Shown here piece by piece: positions 47,245 to 56,679 of a DNA stretch of 64,000 bases (the stretch's first letter is position 1; every line of letters begins with the position of its first letter). The notes beneath the pieces are model-generated. The model saw nothing but the letters and a program-made list of their open reading frames with translations. It was not told the origin of the DNA and ran no database searches. The DNA comes from CBFIHN01 sp965662575 (GTDB lineage: Bacteria; Pseudomonadota; Gammaproteobacteria; Francisellales; CACEW01): positions 1 through 64,000 of the forward strand of contig CBFIHN010000002.1 of the NCBI GenBank assembly GCA_965662575.1, in the 5' to 3' direction. A program made the translations under genes and the position numbers.

Positions 47245-47269
47245 GTATTGCTGTATTGCTGTATTGCTG
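47245..47269. repeat. Short tandem repeat, TATTGCTG x3
   Basis: Three copies of the 8-mer TATTGCTG lie between the lipoprotein stop and the rluD stop. It is a likely slippage site without a coding role. Confidence 0.6.
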
Positions 47270-47281
47270 TTTTCTCGGTAT

Positions 47282-48235
47282 TCAATTACAGTTGCTGACT
47301 GACAAGACATCAATCAAATTTTGCATATCTTGTGGCAAAGGAGCTTGCCAAGTCAGCTCATGATTTGTGATCGGATGTCTTAAGCTTAGCTGATAGGCAT
47401 GTAACGCTTGATGCTTGAACTGGCGCAAAGCTGCAATGAGTGATTCACTGGCACCAGCTGGCATGTGTAAGCGCCCCCCGTAGACGGGGTCGCCAACCAG
47501 TGGGTAGCCTTTATCGCTAAGATGAACCCGAATTTGATGTGTGCGGCCGGTCTCTAGAATCACGCGCAAGAGACTATGTGCAGCGAAACGTTGTAATACC
47601 CGAACATGAGTGACAGCATCTTTGCCCATGCCTTGTGGGGCAATTGCCATTTTGATGCGGTTTTTTGGATGACGGGTAATAGGCTTATTAATTGAAAAAC
47701 CGGCGGTTAATAGGCCACAAACAATGGCTTGATATTCGCGGTGAATGTCGCGGTTTTGCATCATGGCAATCAGTTTGGTGTAAGCAGGCAATGTTTTGGC
47801 AACCAATAACAGACCGCTAGTTTCTTTATCCAGACGATGCACAAGTCCAGCGCGTGGCAGCTGTTCTAAGCGAATGTCGTGATGTAACAGCGCGTTGACA
47901 AGTGTGCCGCAACTGTTGCCCGCGCCTGGGTGAACCACCAGGCCGACGGGTTTATTAATGACCAGTAAATGAGCGTCTTCAAAAATGATATCCAAAGCAA
48001 TAGCCTCGGGTTTAGAGAAAGTCTCGGGGTCTTTTTGAATTGTGAGAGTAATCTCCTCGCCACCTTTGACCTTGTGCTTCGCCTCAGTTTTTTGGCCATC
48101 AAGTAAGATGTGACCGTGTTTTAACCACTTCTGTAGTCGTGAGCGTGAATAGTCCTTGAAGATTTGGCTTAGAGCTTGGTCAAAGCGCTGTCCGCATAGA
48201 TCGGGTGAAATGACGACCCGTTGTCTATTGCTCAT
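47282..48235 (-). CDS. rluD: 23S rRNA pseudouridine synthase RluD
   Basis: Makes pseudouridines at positions 1911, 1915 and 1917 of 23S rRNA, needed for ribosome assembly. There is an S4-like RNA-binding domain (about 15-75: RFDQALSQIFKDYSRSRLQKWLKHGHIL) and the catalytic HRLDKETSGLLLV motif near residue 135, with the essential Asp. ILETGRTHQIRVHL and GDPVYGGR are also typical. The ATG at 48235 was chosen over a TTG one codon upstream. Length is normal. Confidence 0.93.
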   Translation of the reverse strand: MSNRQRVVISPDLCGQRFDQALSQIFKDYSRSRLQKWLKHGHILLDGQKTEAKHKVKGGEEITLTIQKDPETFSKPEAIALDIIFEDAHLLVINKPVGLVVHPGAGNSCGTLVNALLHHDIRLEQLPRAGLVHRLDKETSGLLLVAKTLPAYTKLIAMMQNRDIHREYQAIVCGLLTAGFSINKPITRHPKNRIKMAIAPQGMGKDAVTHVRVLQRFAAHSLLRVILETGRTHQIRVHLSDKGYPLVGDPVYGGRLHMPAGASESLIAALRQFKHQALHAYQLSLRHPITNHELTWQAPLPQDMQNLIDVLSVSNCN

Positions 48236-48244
48236 CAATGTATA

Positions 48245-49051
48245 TTATTTGCTAGTACGCAGCGAGTCAGCAATCAAAGCGATAGCAATCACAATGACGC
48301 CGGAGAGAATCAGGCTGACAAGAATCAATAGGCATGCCAGTATGCTTCGGCTTAATCCGGTTTTTTCTACAACCAGTGTTGATAAGGCCTGATTGTTTGT
48401 CGTTAAGCTCTGTTGCTTCAGTTGTAGTTGATTTAATGTTGTTTGAATCTTAGATAAAACTGCGGCATAGCTTGAAGCAATCAAGTGGTAGTCAAGGGAA
48501 TTTTTTGTGTTGTGGCCTGCCGCGTTGATTTGTCGAATGTAGAACAGGCGCTGTTTGTTCAGTAGTGCTTGTTCACTTTTCCAATTATTAAGAATTTTTG
48601 CAATGGCAGGTTGCTGTAGACCATCAATTTGTTTGATCACCTGGTTAAATAAGTGCACTGCTGATTTGATCTGTGATTTGCGTAGTTTGACTGTTAACTG
48701 CACATACAGGGGAGTCGTGTTGTTTGCTGAGCCGGCGACATGCATGTCATGGAAAAGCACATTGCTAGCATTCTCTACTAGACTTGGTAGTACCATGGTT
48801 TTTGCGAGCTCGCTACTTGATAGCTGTTGCGTTAGTAGCGGTAATAGTGTCTTCGTGTCAGTGTTATTGCTGTTATTGACATTGTTATAGTGCGGTGCGA
48901 TAAAAGTTTGTGAGACTTGATACTTTTGTTGGTGAAAAATAAGAAAAATAGCACTGAGGATGACAAGGATAATAAATAAACTAATCGCTTTCTTTTTGTG
49001 CTTGAAGAGGATCGAAATAAGATCAGCGAGTGAGATAACGTCAGCTTGCAT
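48245..49051 (-). CDS. Wzz-like polysaccharide chain-length protein
   Basis: A polysaccharide co-polymerase of the Wzz type: N-terminal ISLADLISILFKHKKKAISLFIILVILSAIFLIF, the conserved cytoplasmic tail and first membrane helix, a periplasmic helical domain of about 180 residues with a coiled-coil like stretch (QTTLNQLQLKQQSL), and a second helix near 235-258 (ILACLLILVSLILSGVIVIAIALIAD). It would control O-antigen or exopolysaccharide length. It ends 7 bp before rluD, and no wzy or wzx gene is nearby. Confidence 0.72.
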   Translation of the reverse strand: MQADVISLADLISILFKHKKKAISLFIILVILSAIFLIFHQQKYQVSQTFIAPHYNNVNNSNNTDTKTLLPLLTQQLSSSELAKTMVLPSLVENASNVLFHDMHVAGSANNTTPLYVQLTVKLRKSQIKSAVHLFNQVIKQIDGLQQPAIAKILNNWKSEQALLNKQRLFYIRQINAAGHNTKNSLDYHLIASSYAAVLSKIQTTLNQLQLKQQSLTTNNQALSTLVVEKTGLSRSILACLLILVSLILSGVIVIAIALIADSLRTSK

Positions 49052-49164
49052 GGATGACCAGTGTGTTAATGGTTTGGTCTCGACTTTACGCTAAATGGTA
49101 GTAATATCATAGCGTTTGGTAGCGATTTGCCTGGCTAACCATCAATCACAGTCACCGACCATAG

Positions 49165-49878
49165 CTACAGTTGCCAATTAATTGTTGATTTACCATGAGC
49201 TTTAAGATAATCATTTGTTTTTGAAAAGGGCTGACTACCTAAAAAACCACGGTGTGCTGATAGCGGCGAGGGATGTGGTGATTTAATGACTAAATGACGG
49301 TTACTGTCAATAAATGCGCCTTTTTTTTGTGCATAGCTGCCCCAGAGTAAAAAGACGAGATGTTCGTGTTGCTCATTGAGTTGATGAATAATCACATCGG
49401 TGAAGCGTTCCCAGCCTTTGCCCTGATGTGAGGCCGCCAGGTTTTTTTCTACCGTGAGGACACTGTTTAAGAGTAAAACACCTTGCTGTGCCCAGGGGGT
49501 CAAGCAGCCGTGATTGGGTATTTGAAAGCCAATATCATGATGTAGCTCCTGATAGATATTGCGCAAAGAGGGTGGAATGGCGATGCCAGGTTTGACTGAA
49601 AAGGATAAACCGTGCGCTTGATTAGGCCCATGATAGGGATCTTGTCCTAATATCACCACTTTAATCTCATCAAATGGTACGGCATTAAGTGCCGCAAAAT
49701 AGTCATTACCCTGGGGATAAATCTCTTTGCCCTGCTGCTTTTCTTGGACTAAAAACATACGTAGTCTTTGCATATAATCTTGGGTAAATTCAGAGGCTAG
49801 GCGAATTTTCCAGCTCTCTTGCAGTTGGACTTGGCGGTTCACATCTTGTGTTTTTTTGGTGGCAACGCTACCCTGCAT
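49165..49878 (-). CDS. ung: Uracil-DNA glycosylase
   Basis: Removes uracil from DNA as the first step of base excision repair. Motif A VVILGQDPYHGPNQAHGLSF carries the catalytic Asp, and motif B SPHPSPLSAHRGFLGS carries the catalytic His. At 237 residues it is complete, with an N-terminal extension of about 18 residues that is more variable. It is divergent from pilD with only 20 bp between the two starts, so the promoters must overlap or lie inside the coding regions. Confidence 0.95.
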   Translation of the reverse strand: MQGSVATKKTQDVNRQVQLQESWKIRLASEFTQDYMQRLRMFLVQEKQQGKEIYPQGNDYFAALNAVPFDEIKVVILGQDPYHGPNQAHGLSFSVKPGIAIPPSLRNIYQELHHDIGFQIPNHGCLTPWAQQGVLLLNSVLTVEKNLAASHQGKGWERFTDVIIHQLNEQHEHLVFLLWGSYAQKKGAFIDSNRHLVIKSPHPSPLSAHRGFLGSQPFSKTNDYLKAHGKSTINWQL

Positions 49879-49898
49879 AAAAATCTTTTATTCTATTT

Positions 49899-50753
49899 AT
49901 GTTGTTGTCAGTGTACCAAAGCTCACCACATTTGTTGACAGTTGTTGTTGCAGTGATAGGCGCTTGTGTTGGTAGTTTTTTGAATGTAGTGATCTATCGT
50001 GTGCCTTTGATATTAAAGCATCATTGGGAAAAACCAGGTGAGCACTGTGAATTAAGTTTGTGGCATCCGCGTTCACATTGTCTGTATTGTCATCAAACGC
50101 TGGTTTGGTGGCAGTTATTACCATTCATTAGTTTCATCGCTTTGCGTGGCCGATGTGGTCATTGCGATGGCAAAATTTCTTATCGCTATCCAGCTGTTGA
50201 GCTACTGTCAGCGTTGATATCTGGTTTTGTCACGTGGCATGTTGGTGCGCTGTGGTCATTACCCTTTATTTTGTTGTTTAGTTGGTTCGTGCTGGCCTTA
50301 TTTTTCATTGATTATGATCACCAGTTACTACCAGACAGCTTAACTCTGCCTCTGATCTGGCTTGGTTTAATAGCGAATACCTGTGGTCTTTTTAGTGATT
50401 TACATAGTGCCGTGATTGGTGCTGTTGTTGGTTATCTATCATTGTGGCTTGTTTTTTGGCTGTTCAAATTGCTGACAGGTAAAGAAGGCTTGGGCTATGG
50501 AGATTTTAAATTATTTGCTGCGATAGGTGCATGGGTTGGTTGGCAGTTGCTGCCACTAACCCTTCTAATGGCAGGCATTTTGGGGTTGCTATTTGTTGTG
50601 TTAAGAAAGCTTTGTCGTCGGACGGCGATGGACCAAGCCATTGCTTTTGGCCCAGCGTTGATTATTGCCGGGTGGCTTGCCTTGGTTTGGGGGCCTGCTC
50701 TTGCTGCTTATTATTGGCTATACACAGCGCCAATAGTTTTAGGCGCATCGTGA
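49899..50753 (+). CDS. pilD: Type IV prepilin peptidase PilD
   Basis: Inner-membrane aspartyl protease that cleaves the leader from prepilins and N-methylates the new N-terminus. GACVGSFLNVVIYRVP is the standard start of the family. Two CxxC motifs (CLYC and CGHC, plus an upstream Cys) form the zinc-binding cytoplasmic domain. The catalytic Asp residues are in FFIDYDHQLLPDSLTLPL and GLGYGDFKLFAAIGAW. Eight membrane helices are expected. It would process the mshD-, mshO- and other MSHA pilins of this genome. It is not clustered with pilB or pilC. Confidence 0.94.
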   Translation: MLLSVYQSSPHLLTVVVAVIGACVGSFLNVVIYRVPLILKHHWEKPGEHCELSLWHPRSHCLYCHQTLVWWQLLPFISFIALRGRCGHCDGKISYRYPAVELLSALISGFVTWHVGALWSLPFILLFSWFVLALFFIDYDHQLLPDSLTLPLIWLGLIANTCGLFSDLHSAVIGAVVGYLSLWLVFWLFKLLTGKEGLGYGDFKLFAAIGAWVGWQLLPLTLLMAGILGLLFVVLRKLCRRTAMDQAIAFGPALIIAGWLALVWGPALAAYYWLYTAPIVLGAS

Positions 50754-50757
50754 AAGC

Positions 50758-52359
50758 ATGTATAATCCCAGGCCATATTCATTTTGCTATGTCATGATTG
50801 TGCGTTTTGTTATCAGTTTGACGTTATTATTCAGTGGTGCAAGTTTTGCATTGCCCCTAAAAAATTTGCCGGGCAAACAACCATTTTTGCCGGCAAAACC
50901 AGACAATTTTTTAAGCTTAAATTCGCCGTTGCCCATGGCCAAGGCCAGTAATCTTTTGACCCTTCGTGAGGCCGTGCTGATAGCACTGCACCATAACCCG
51001 CAATTAATCACCAGCATTAATAATCGCAAGCTTGAGTACTATGATCTCTATGCTGCACAAGAAGCTTTTCTACCGCAGCTAAGTATCAGTGGCAGTGCAA
51101 CATACACCAAAAATGATAATAGTAGCAGTGGTGGTGATCAGCCTGATAGTGATAGCAGTTCTAGTAGCAAAACCTTCGATATTGGGCCGTCGGTGAGTTG
51201 GAAAATGCCATGGGGTGCCACACTCAGTGGTGCTGTCGGCTATAGCCCAAGTTCACAGACAGGCGTAGGCGGTAGTGACGGTAAAAATACATCTTGGAAT
51301 ATTAGTATCAGTCAGCCACTGTTGCAAAATTTTGGTGTCGACGTCAATGAGATCTCATTACGCAATGCCAAAGACCAGCAAACAGTCGATAGCCTAAATT
51401 TGAAAAAGCAAGTGTTTAGTACGTTGATTAAAACGGCGCAGGATTACTATGCCCTTTACCAGGCAAAACAAAGCCTGGACATTGCGAAACAGGCGTTGAT
51501 ACAAAAGCAGCAGGCCTTGCAAACTCGTCAAGCCATGCTGAAAGCTGGGCGCATTCCCAGAATGGATCTGGTGCAAGCGCGTCTTGATATTACTTCCCAA
51601 CAGCAGGCAGTGCACACCGCGATGCAAGGTTTCAGCACAGCTAAAACGACCTTACTGAATGATTTGGGTTTGCCAGAGACAACAGATTTTAGTTTGCCCA
51701 AGCAGCTTGAGTTGCAACTTACCCAGCCGAGCTTAAAGGATAGTCTAGAGTTAGCGACTAAAAATAATATTGATCTTGCTGTTGCGCGATTGAACTATAT
51801 TCAACAGCAACGCAATATGCTCAGTGCAAAAAACCAACGCCGTTGGCAGTTAGATCTTAAACTATCTCGTTCGCATCAGCGGTTTGCACAAACTTTTCCA
51901 GGAGATTCTGATCAAAATAATACTAATTTTGTGAATAATACCTCGGTGTCGCTTGATCTGAGTATTCCGTTTAATCAAGTGGATATTGATAAAGCACAAC
52001 TATCGGCCTCAATTAATCAACAAAATGCACAGATTGCGATGGAAAATGCCAAGCGCAGTTTAAAGACGAATGTGATTACCGCGGTGAATAATCTAAAACA
52101 GCAATGGCAGCAATTAGAGACATCAAAGCAAAATCTCAAGCTCAACGAAGAAAATGTTAAAGCGGCGCAAGTTCGCTTTCAATACGGCAAGTTAGGTGCC
52201 TTTAGCCTATCGCAACAGCAACAACAGTTAATCCAGGCAAAAATTAATTTAGTCGGTGCCAAAATTCATTATCTTGAACAAGTGATGAATTACCAGGAAT
52301 TGGTTGGCACTTTATTGCAAAAATGGCATATTCAATTGAGGGTTCCATCGCATGCGTAA
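50758..52359 (+). CDS. TolC-like outer-membrane efflux factor
   Basis: An outer-membrane channel of the TolC/OprM class. The signal peptide is seen at MIVRFVISLTLLFSGASFA; I kept the earlier ATG at 50758, but 50794 is an equally good start and would put the signal at the N-terminus. Two similar helix-rich halves follow: one starts LTLREAVLIALHHNPQL, the other SLKDSLELATKNNIDLAVARL. A Ser/Gly/Asp-rich insertion (about 120-140) is in an extracellular-loop position. It overlaps the adaptor gene by 8 bases, so the export trio is one operon. Confidence 0.85.
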   Translation: MYNPRPYSFCYVMIVRFVISLTLLFSGASFALPLKNLPGKQPFLPAKPDNFLSLNSPLPMAKASNLLTLREAVLIALHHNPQLITSINNRKLEYYDLYAAQEAFLPQLSISGSATYTKNDNSSSGGDQPDSDSSSSSKTFDIGPSVSWKMPWGATLSGAVGYSPSSQTGVGGSDGKNTSWNISISQPLLQNFGVDVNEISLRNAKDQQTVDSLNLKKQVFSTLIKTAQDYYALYQAKQSLDIAKQALIQKQQALQTRQAMLKAGRIPRMDLVQARLDITSQQQAVHTAMQGFSTAKTTLLNDLGLPETTDFSLPKQLELQLTQPSLKDSLELATKNNIDLAVARLNYIQQQRNMLSAKNQRRWQLDLKLSRSHQRFAQTFPGDSDQNNTNFVNNTSVSLDLSIPFNQVDIDKAQLSASINQQNAQIAMENAKRSLKTNVITAVNNLKQQWQQLETSKQNLKLNEENVKAAQVRFQYGKLGAFSLSQQQQQLIQAKINLVGAKIHYLEQVMNYQELVGTLLQKWHIQLRVPSHA

Positions 52360-53605
52360 GTTTTTATTCTCATCTCGCCTGAGTCGTCATGTTCTTGCCA
52401 GTATTTTTAGCCTGTTACCTTTGTCGGTCATGGCGGCCCCTAAGCTGTATACGGTCAGTTATGGTGAGGCAACACAAACGCTTTATTATAGCGGGAGTAT
52501 TTCGCCACTGAAAAATGTGCCGGTGATTAGCCCTTCAGCTGGCGTGGTCGATCAGGTGTATTTTGCTTATGGTTCCGTGGTTAAAAAAGGGCAGAAGCTA
52601 TTACATATCAATTCAAAAAAATTATCCAATGACTTACGTAATGCCAAGGTCAGTTACTTACAAGCGATGGATAATTACCGTAAGTATCAAGATTGGCGGC
52701 AAAGTGATAGTGTCATCAATGCGCAAGATAGTCTGTTGCGTGCCAAACGTAGCCTGACGACAGCTGAAACAACCTACCAAGAGAACCAGCATTTATACAA
52801 GATGGGTATTATTGCTAAAGATACGCTTGAGCAAAGTAAAAATGCCGTATCAGATAGTAAAATGAACTATCAGCAACAACAACGAGCGCTGCAACAAACC
52901 CTTGAAAAAGGCAAAGGTGATAGTTTTTTAAGTGTGCAGTTGCAAATGGAAAATGCGAAAGAGAAATATCAATCCTTGCAGCGGCAGGTTGACCAAAAGA
53001 CGGTAAATGCTCCCGCAACTGGCATTGTGTTAGTGCCAGAAAATACCAGCAGTAGTGGTGATGATAAAAGTAATGGCAAAGTGATTGCCGGTTCTACGAT
53101 TAGCTATCAGCAAGTGTTAATGGATATTGGAGATATGAGTGGTTTGAAGATCGATTTTTTCGTGCCAGAAATCAATATCAATCAGATTAAGAAAGGTGAC
53201 GTCGCAGTCATCACCGGTTCAGCGTTCCCCAAAGTAACACTTCATGGTGTGGTCACCGAAGTAGCAGCACAAGCCTCAGGCGGTGGCGAAGGTGGTGGTT
53301 TGCCGACATTTCCGGTTGAGGTGGTGGTTAAAAAAGTCACGCCGGATCAGGCTAAGTGGATACGCTCGGGAATGGATGCACAGATTGCAATTACGGTTTA
53401 TCGGCATAATAAAGCCCTGACGGTGCCAGTGAATGCGGTTAGCCACGATCAATCCGGCAAAAATGTGGTGCACGTCTATAACACCAAAACTCAAACCAGC
53501 AAGGCAGTTGTTGTGCGGGTTGGAAAAGTATTGGTTGATAAAGCTGAAATTTTATCAGGGCTGACAATCGGTGAGAAAGTTGTCCTACCATCAGTGAAGA
53601 CATAA
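52352..53605 (+). CDS. Periplasmic adaptor (MacA/HlyD family)
   Basis: A membrane-fusion protein of 417 residues with a signal peptide or uncleaved anchor (VLASIFSLLPLSVMAA), a lipoyl-like beta domain (VPVISPSAGVVDQVYFAYGSVVKKGQKLLHI), a helical hairpin rich in Gln and Tyr (about 110-215), and the matching second lipoyl half (VNAPATGIVLVPEN). It would bridge the permease and the TolC-like channel. Upstream it overlaps the channel gene and downstream its stop TAATG overlaps the permease start. Confidence 0.85.
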   Translation: MRKFLFSSRLSRHVLASIFSLLPLSVMAAPKLYTVSYGEATQTLYYSGSISPLKNVPVISPSAGVVDQVYFAYGSVVKKGQKLLHINSKKLSNDLRNAKVSYLQAMDNYRKYQDWRQSDSVINAQDSLLRAKRSLTTAETTYQENQHLYKMGIIAKDTLEQSKNAVSDSKMNYQQQQRALQQTLEKGKGDSFLSVQLQMENAKEKYQSLQRQVDQKTVNAPATGIVLVPENTSSSGDDKSNGKVIAGSTISYQQVLMDIGDMSGLKIDFFVPEININQIKKGDVAVITGSAFPKVTLHGVVTEVAAQASGGGEGGGLPTFPVEVVVKKVTPDQAKWIRSGMDAQIAITVYRHNKALTVPVNAVSHDQSGKNVVHVYNTKTQTSKAVVVRVGKVLVDKAEILSGLTIGEKVVLPSVKT

Positions 53606-54804
53606 TGGTTAGTTTAAAAACCCATTTTTTTGAAGCGATTCGTCAGTTAACGATTTCAAAGTTGCGTGCATTTTTAGCAGTGCTTGGTATTCTGGTGGGT
53701 ACAGCGTCAGTTGTGGCAATGGTGTCTATCGGTCAATTGGCGGAGCATCAAATTCTATCCCAGTTCACAAAAATGGGGATCAATCTATTGTCTGTTTCAA
53801 CGTATTCAAATAGCTTTGGTACCCAGCAACAAGCCAATCCGCATGCACACTTAAGTATCAAAACAGCCAATGCCTTGGTGCATAGCTCTCAAAACATTGC
53901 ACTAGTTGCGCCTTATTTTGGTAGCTATGGTGGTATTGTCTATCGCGGTAAAAGTATGCAAGGCAGCGCTGTGGGTATAACGCCGAGTATGGTTGATATT
54001 GCCAAGCTGCAGTTATTGAAAGGCCGATTTTTATCTTACCTCGATGTGCATAGTTATTTTTGTGTGATTGGTTATGATTTATATCAGGCGATGAAAACAC
54101 GTGGCTTTACTGATCCAATTGGCAGCCAAATTAAATCTGGTTCGACTATTTTCACTATTGTTGGTGTGATGAAAAAATGGCCAACCAATTTCTTTTTTAA
54201 TACCGATTTTAATCATGCTATTTTAGTACCCTTAAATATTGCCATGTCATTACAGAAGAATGCGGTCATCAGCAACTTGGCAATTAAAATTCGTGATACA
54301 AATCTTATGGCGACAACACAGTCAGTCATCAAGACCTATATCAAAGCACATACGATTAAGCAAAATGTCAGTATCCGTAGTCCCAAGTCAATTATTGATA
54401 GTATGAAAAAATCCTCTGAAACCATGACCTTATTGTTAGGGTTGATTGGTAGTATTTCCTTGCTCGTTGGTGGTATTGGGGTAATGAATATTATGTTGGT
54501 GTCGGTAACAGAGCGCCATAAAGAGATTGGTATTCGCTTAGCGATTGGCGCAAAGCAGCGTGATATACAACTACAATTTTTAGTTGAAGCGGTGGTGCTA
54601 TCTGTGTTTGGTGGCGTTGCTGGTATGTTGCTTGGGGTTCTAGCGACATGGATTGTCTCGATCGTTTCGCATTGGCAATTTGCCGTATTTTTCTTGCCGC
54701 CATTGATTGGCTGTCTGGTTTCAGTGCTAGTAGGTATTTTCTTTGGATTTTATCCTGCATGGAAAGCAGCGAAACTTGATCCGATTCAAACACTGCGCGC
54801 TTAG
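53605..54804 (+). CDS. MacB-like ABC permease without an ATP-binding domain
   Basis: The N-terminal RAFLAVLGILVGTASVVAMVSIG is the first helix of MacB/FtsX permeases, followed by a periplasmic domain of about 220 residues, and the FtsX block (GSISLLVGGIGVMNIMLVSVTERHKEIGIRLAIGAK) with three further helices. In MacB the ATPase is fused N-terminally. Here the coding sequence begins directly with the permease and no ATPase gene is adjacent. It must be powered by a separately encoded ATPase, or act without one. It converges with gmk and overlaps it by 4 bases. Confidence 0.85.
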   Translation: MVSLKTHFFEAIRQLTISKLRAFLAVLGILVGTASVVAMVSIGQLAEHQILSQFTKMGINLLSVSTYSNSFGTQQQANPHAHLSIKTANALVHSSQNIALVAPYFGSYGGIVYRGKSMQGSAVGITPSMVDIAKLQLLKGRFLSYLDVHSYFCVIGYDLYQAMKTRGFTDPIGSQIKSGSTIFTIVGVMKKWPTNFFFNTDFNHAILVPLNIAMSLQKNAVISNLAIKIRDTNLMATTQSVIKTYIKAHTIKQNVSIRSPKSIIDSMKKSSETMTLLLGLIGSISLLVGGIGVMNIMLVSVTERHKEIGIRLAIGAKQRDIQLQFLVEAVVLSVFGGVAGMLLGVLATWIVSIVSHWQFAVFFLPPLIGCLVSVLVGIFFGFYPAWKAAKLDPIQTLRA

Positions 54805-55421
54805 TGCAGTAATTCTTGTAACAGATTTTTTTGTAATTGTGCTTGGCGTTCACGGCGGAAGTGTGCTGTTTCAATAATTTGATATAGTTGCTCGAGAGTT
54901 TGTGCAAAATCATCATTAATTAATAAATAATCAAATTCGTTATAATGACTCATTTCATCTTGCGCTTTGGTCATGCGTCGATTAATCGTTTCATAGTCAT
55001 CTTGACCGCGGTTTAACAGGCGCTCACGTAAAGCCATTTTTGATGGGGGTAATAAGAAGATGCTGGTGACTTGCGAGGTAGGAAAATTCTTGCGAATTTG
55101 TTCGGCACCTTGCCAATCAATATCGAGTAAGACATCCTTTCCTTGCTCTAGCGGCTGCAAAATCGCGGCTTTACTGGTGGCGTAGTGATAATCAAAAACT
55201 TGCGCATGCTCAACAAAATCACCACGATCTCGATATTCAATAAAGGTTTCATCAGTAATGAAATGATAATGTTGACCAGGCTCCTCAGCAGGGCGTTGTG
55301 CGCGGGTTGTATGAGATACAGCTACCGCTAAACGTGGTTCTTTTTCAAGCAACGCTTTGACTAAACTGGTTTTCCCTGCACCAGACGGTGCGGCAATAAT
55401 AAAAATTAGGCCTGGAAGCAT
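54801..55421 (-). CDS. gmk: Guanylate kinase
   Basis: Phosphorylates GMP to GDP with ATP, in purine nucleotide and (p)ppGpp-linked metabolism. The P-loop is IAAPSGAGKTSLVKALL; SHTTRAQRPAEEPGQHYHF is the GMP-binding region, and DVLLDIDWQGAEQIR is the Walker B-like strand. At 206 residues it is standard. Confidence 0.95.
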   Translation of the reverse strand: MLPGLIFIIAAPSGAGKTSLVKALLEKEPRLAVAVSHTTRAQRPAEEPGQHYHFITDETFIEYRDRGDFVEHAQVFDYHYATSKAAILQPLEQGKDVLLDIDWQGAEQIRKNFPTSQVTSIFLLPPSKMALRERLLNRGQDDYETINRRMTKAQDEMSHYNEFDYLLINDDFAQTLEQLYQIIETAHFRRERQAQLQKNLLQELLH

Positions 55422-55669
55422 GTCATTAAAAGAATAAGTGTCTTAGCTGAATTGTAGCATAGTCGATATTGAATCACTGTTATGTAGGTCATCACATCTA
55501 GAAGGATCTCGGCTTAACAGCTACTTTTTTCTCAAAATGAACATTGCTCACCGTGCAATATATTACCTATGATCAGGCTCACAAAAATCCATGGTGAAAC
55601 AAAACGATTTGCTAAAAAACCATCATTCTACCTGTGATTAGCCGTAACAACTGAGGCGTGGATCGTCCC

Positions 55670-55733
55670 GCTAGCACTTGAACGCCGCAGCTGTTAAAAC
55701 AATGTGGAAATGGGTAAAAAGATGACGGTTGCA
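55670..55733. repeat. Dispersed intergenic repeat, copy 1
   Basis: GCTAGCACTTGAACGCCGCA and the following TGTTAAAACAATG...GATGACGGTTGC match 63507-63567 with about four fifths identical bases, most changes being transitions. It is an interspersed repeat of about 64 bp, without ORF. Both copies lie in intergenic DNA. Confidence 0.65.
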
Positions 55734-55748
55734 TAATTGGCTTTTGCG

Positions 55749-55776
55749 AACCGGACATCTCTACTTTGAGTTGACA
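55749..55776 (+). mobile_element. Relic end of the ISNCY-type element
   Basis: AACCGGACATCTCTACTTTG followed by AG and TTGACA matches the right end of the IS at 56680-58188, with the inner repeat (the GCGGACATTTCTACTTTG copy) deleted. There is no transposase left. It marks an older insertion or a deletion product. Confidence 0.6.
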
Positions 55777-56664
55777 ATTTGAAACAAGCGACAACTAAAT
55801 TATTTTTCTCTTGTTGCCAACGGTAAAGTTGGTTGACATTTGATAAACTACAATTGGAAAAGAGCCCAGAAGAGACTAGATTCAGCGCTTACGCAATTAA
55901 TTTAATATTAATTTTACTTTGATATAAAATTTTTCTAGGAATGTATGGGATTTCTTATGGATGAGAAAAAATTATTAGCGAAACTTAACTCTATATTGAC
56001 ATCTTCAATTCAATGTATGGAATTTAAAAAATATGAAGAATATATGGAATTAAGTTTATCTTTTGATAATGATAAGAAAAAGATAAAAATAAAAAGGGAT
56101 CTCCAGAGCTCGGGGGAGGATAAAGAAGAAGCTCTTTTAATTGTATGCATTAAAATATGGATGGCTAGTCTGACAAAAGACCCTTGTTTTAACCCTTTAA
56201 ATAGATATGAAGTCCTAGTGGATGAAGAATTAAAAAATAAATTGGGAAGTATACTTCTCGTAAAAACTCTTATTGTAAGACTCTATGCTGATATCATATA
56301 TGGCAATATAAAAGACCATTATAAAAATTTAATTGATCGTAATAGACAATATATTAATTTCAAACAGTTTCTCGAGAAATATAAAACATATGAAAAAGAA
56401 TGTATTGAGCACATTATCAAATTCACCTCAAATCCCGGTCTTAATAGTCATTCTGAACTGTATGAAGGCCTCAAGAAAAGTGAAAAAAAACTTACCTCAA
56501 ATTTTATTAATCCCCAGGGAAGGAAAATATTAAGAACTGTTACAGCATTTCCTTTCATTTTATTATTTGTTGTAACTTTTGGTTATAGCCAGCGTTGGAT
56601 AACAAGTGGAAAAGAACGAGAAATTAATAAATATCAAAATAACAGCTTTTTGGAGTGCTGTCAT

Positions 56665-56679
56665 CCGTTTTTTATCAAA
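56665..56679. repeat. Left target-site duplication of the IS (15 bp)
   Basis: CCGTTTTTTATCAAA, exactly the same as 58189-58203 on the other side of the IS. Confidence 0.9.

Larger units (their letters stand above)
55422..55944. other. 523-bp gene-poor region with repeats and an IS relic
   Basis: No gene is supported. It holds a dispersed repeat (55670-55733) and a solo end of the ISNCY-type element (55749-55776). The remainder is AT-rich, with no convincing RNA hairpin or promoter I can defend. The disrupted gene downstream begins at 55945. Confidence 0.5.
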
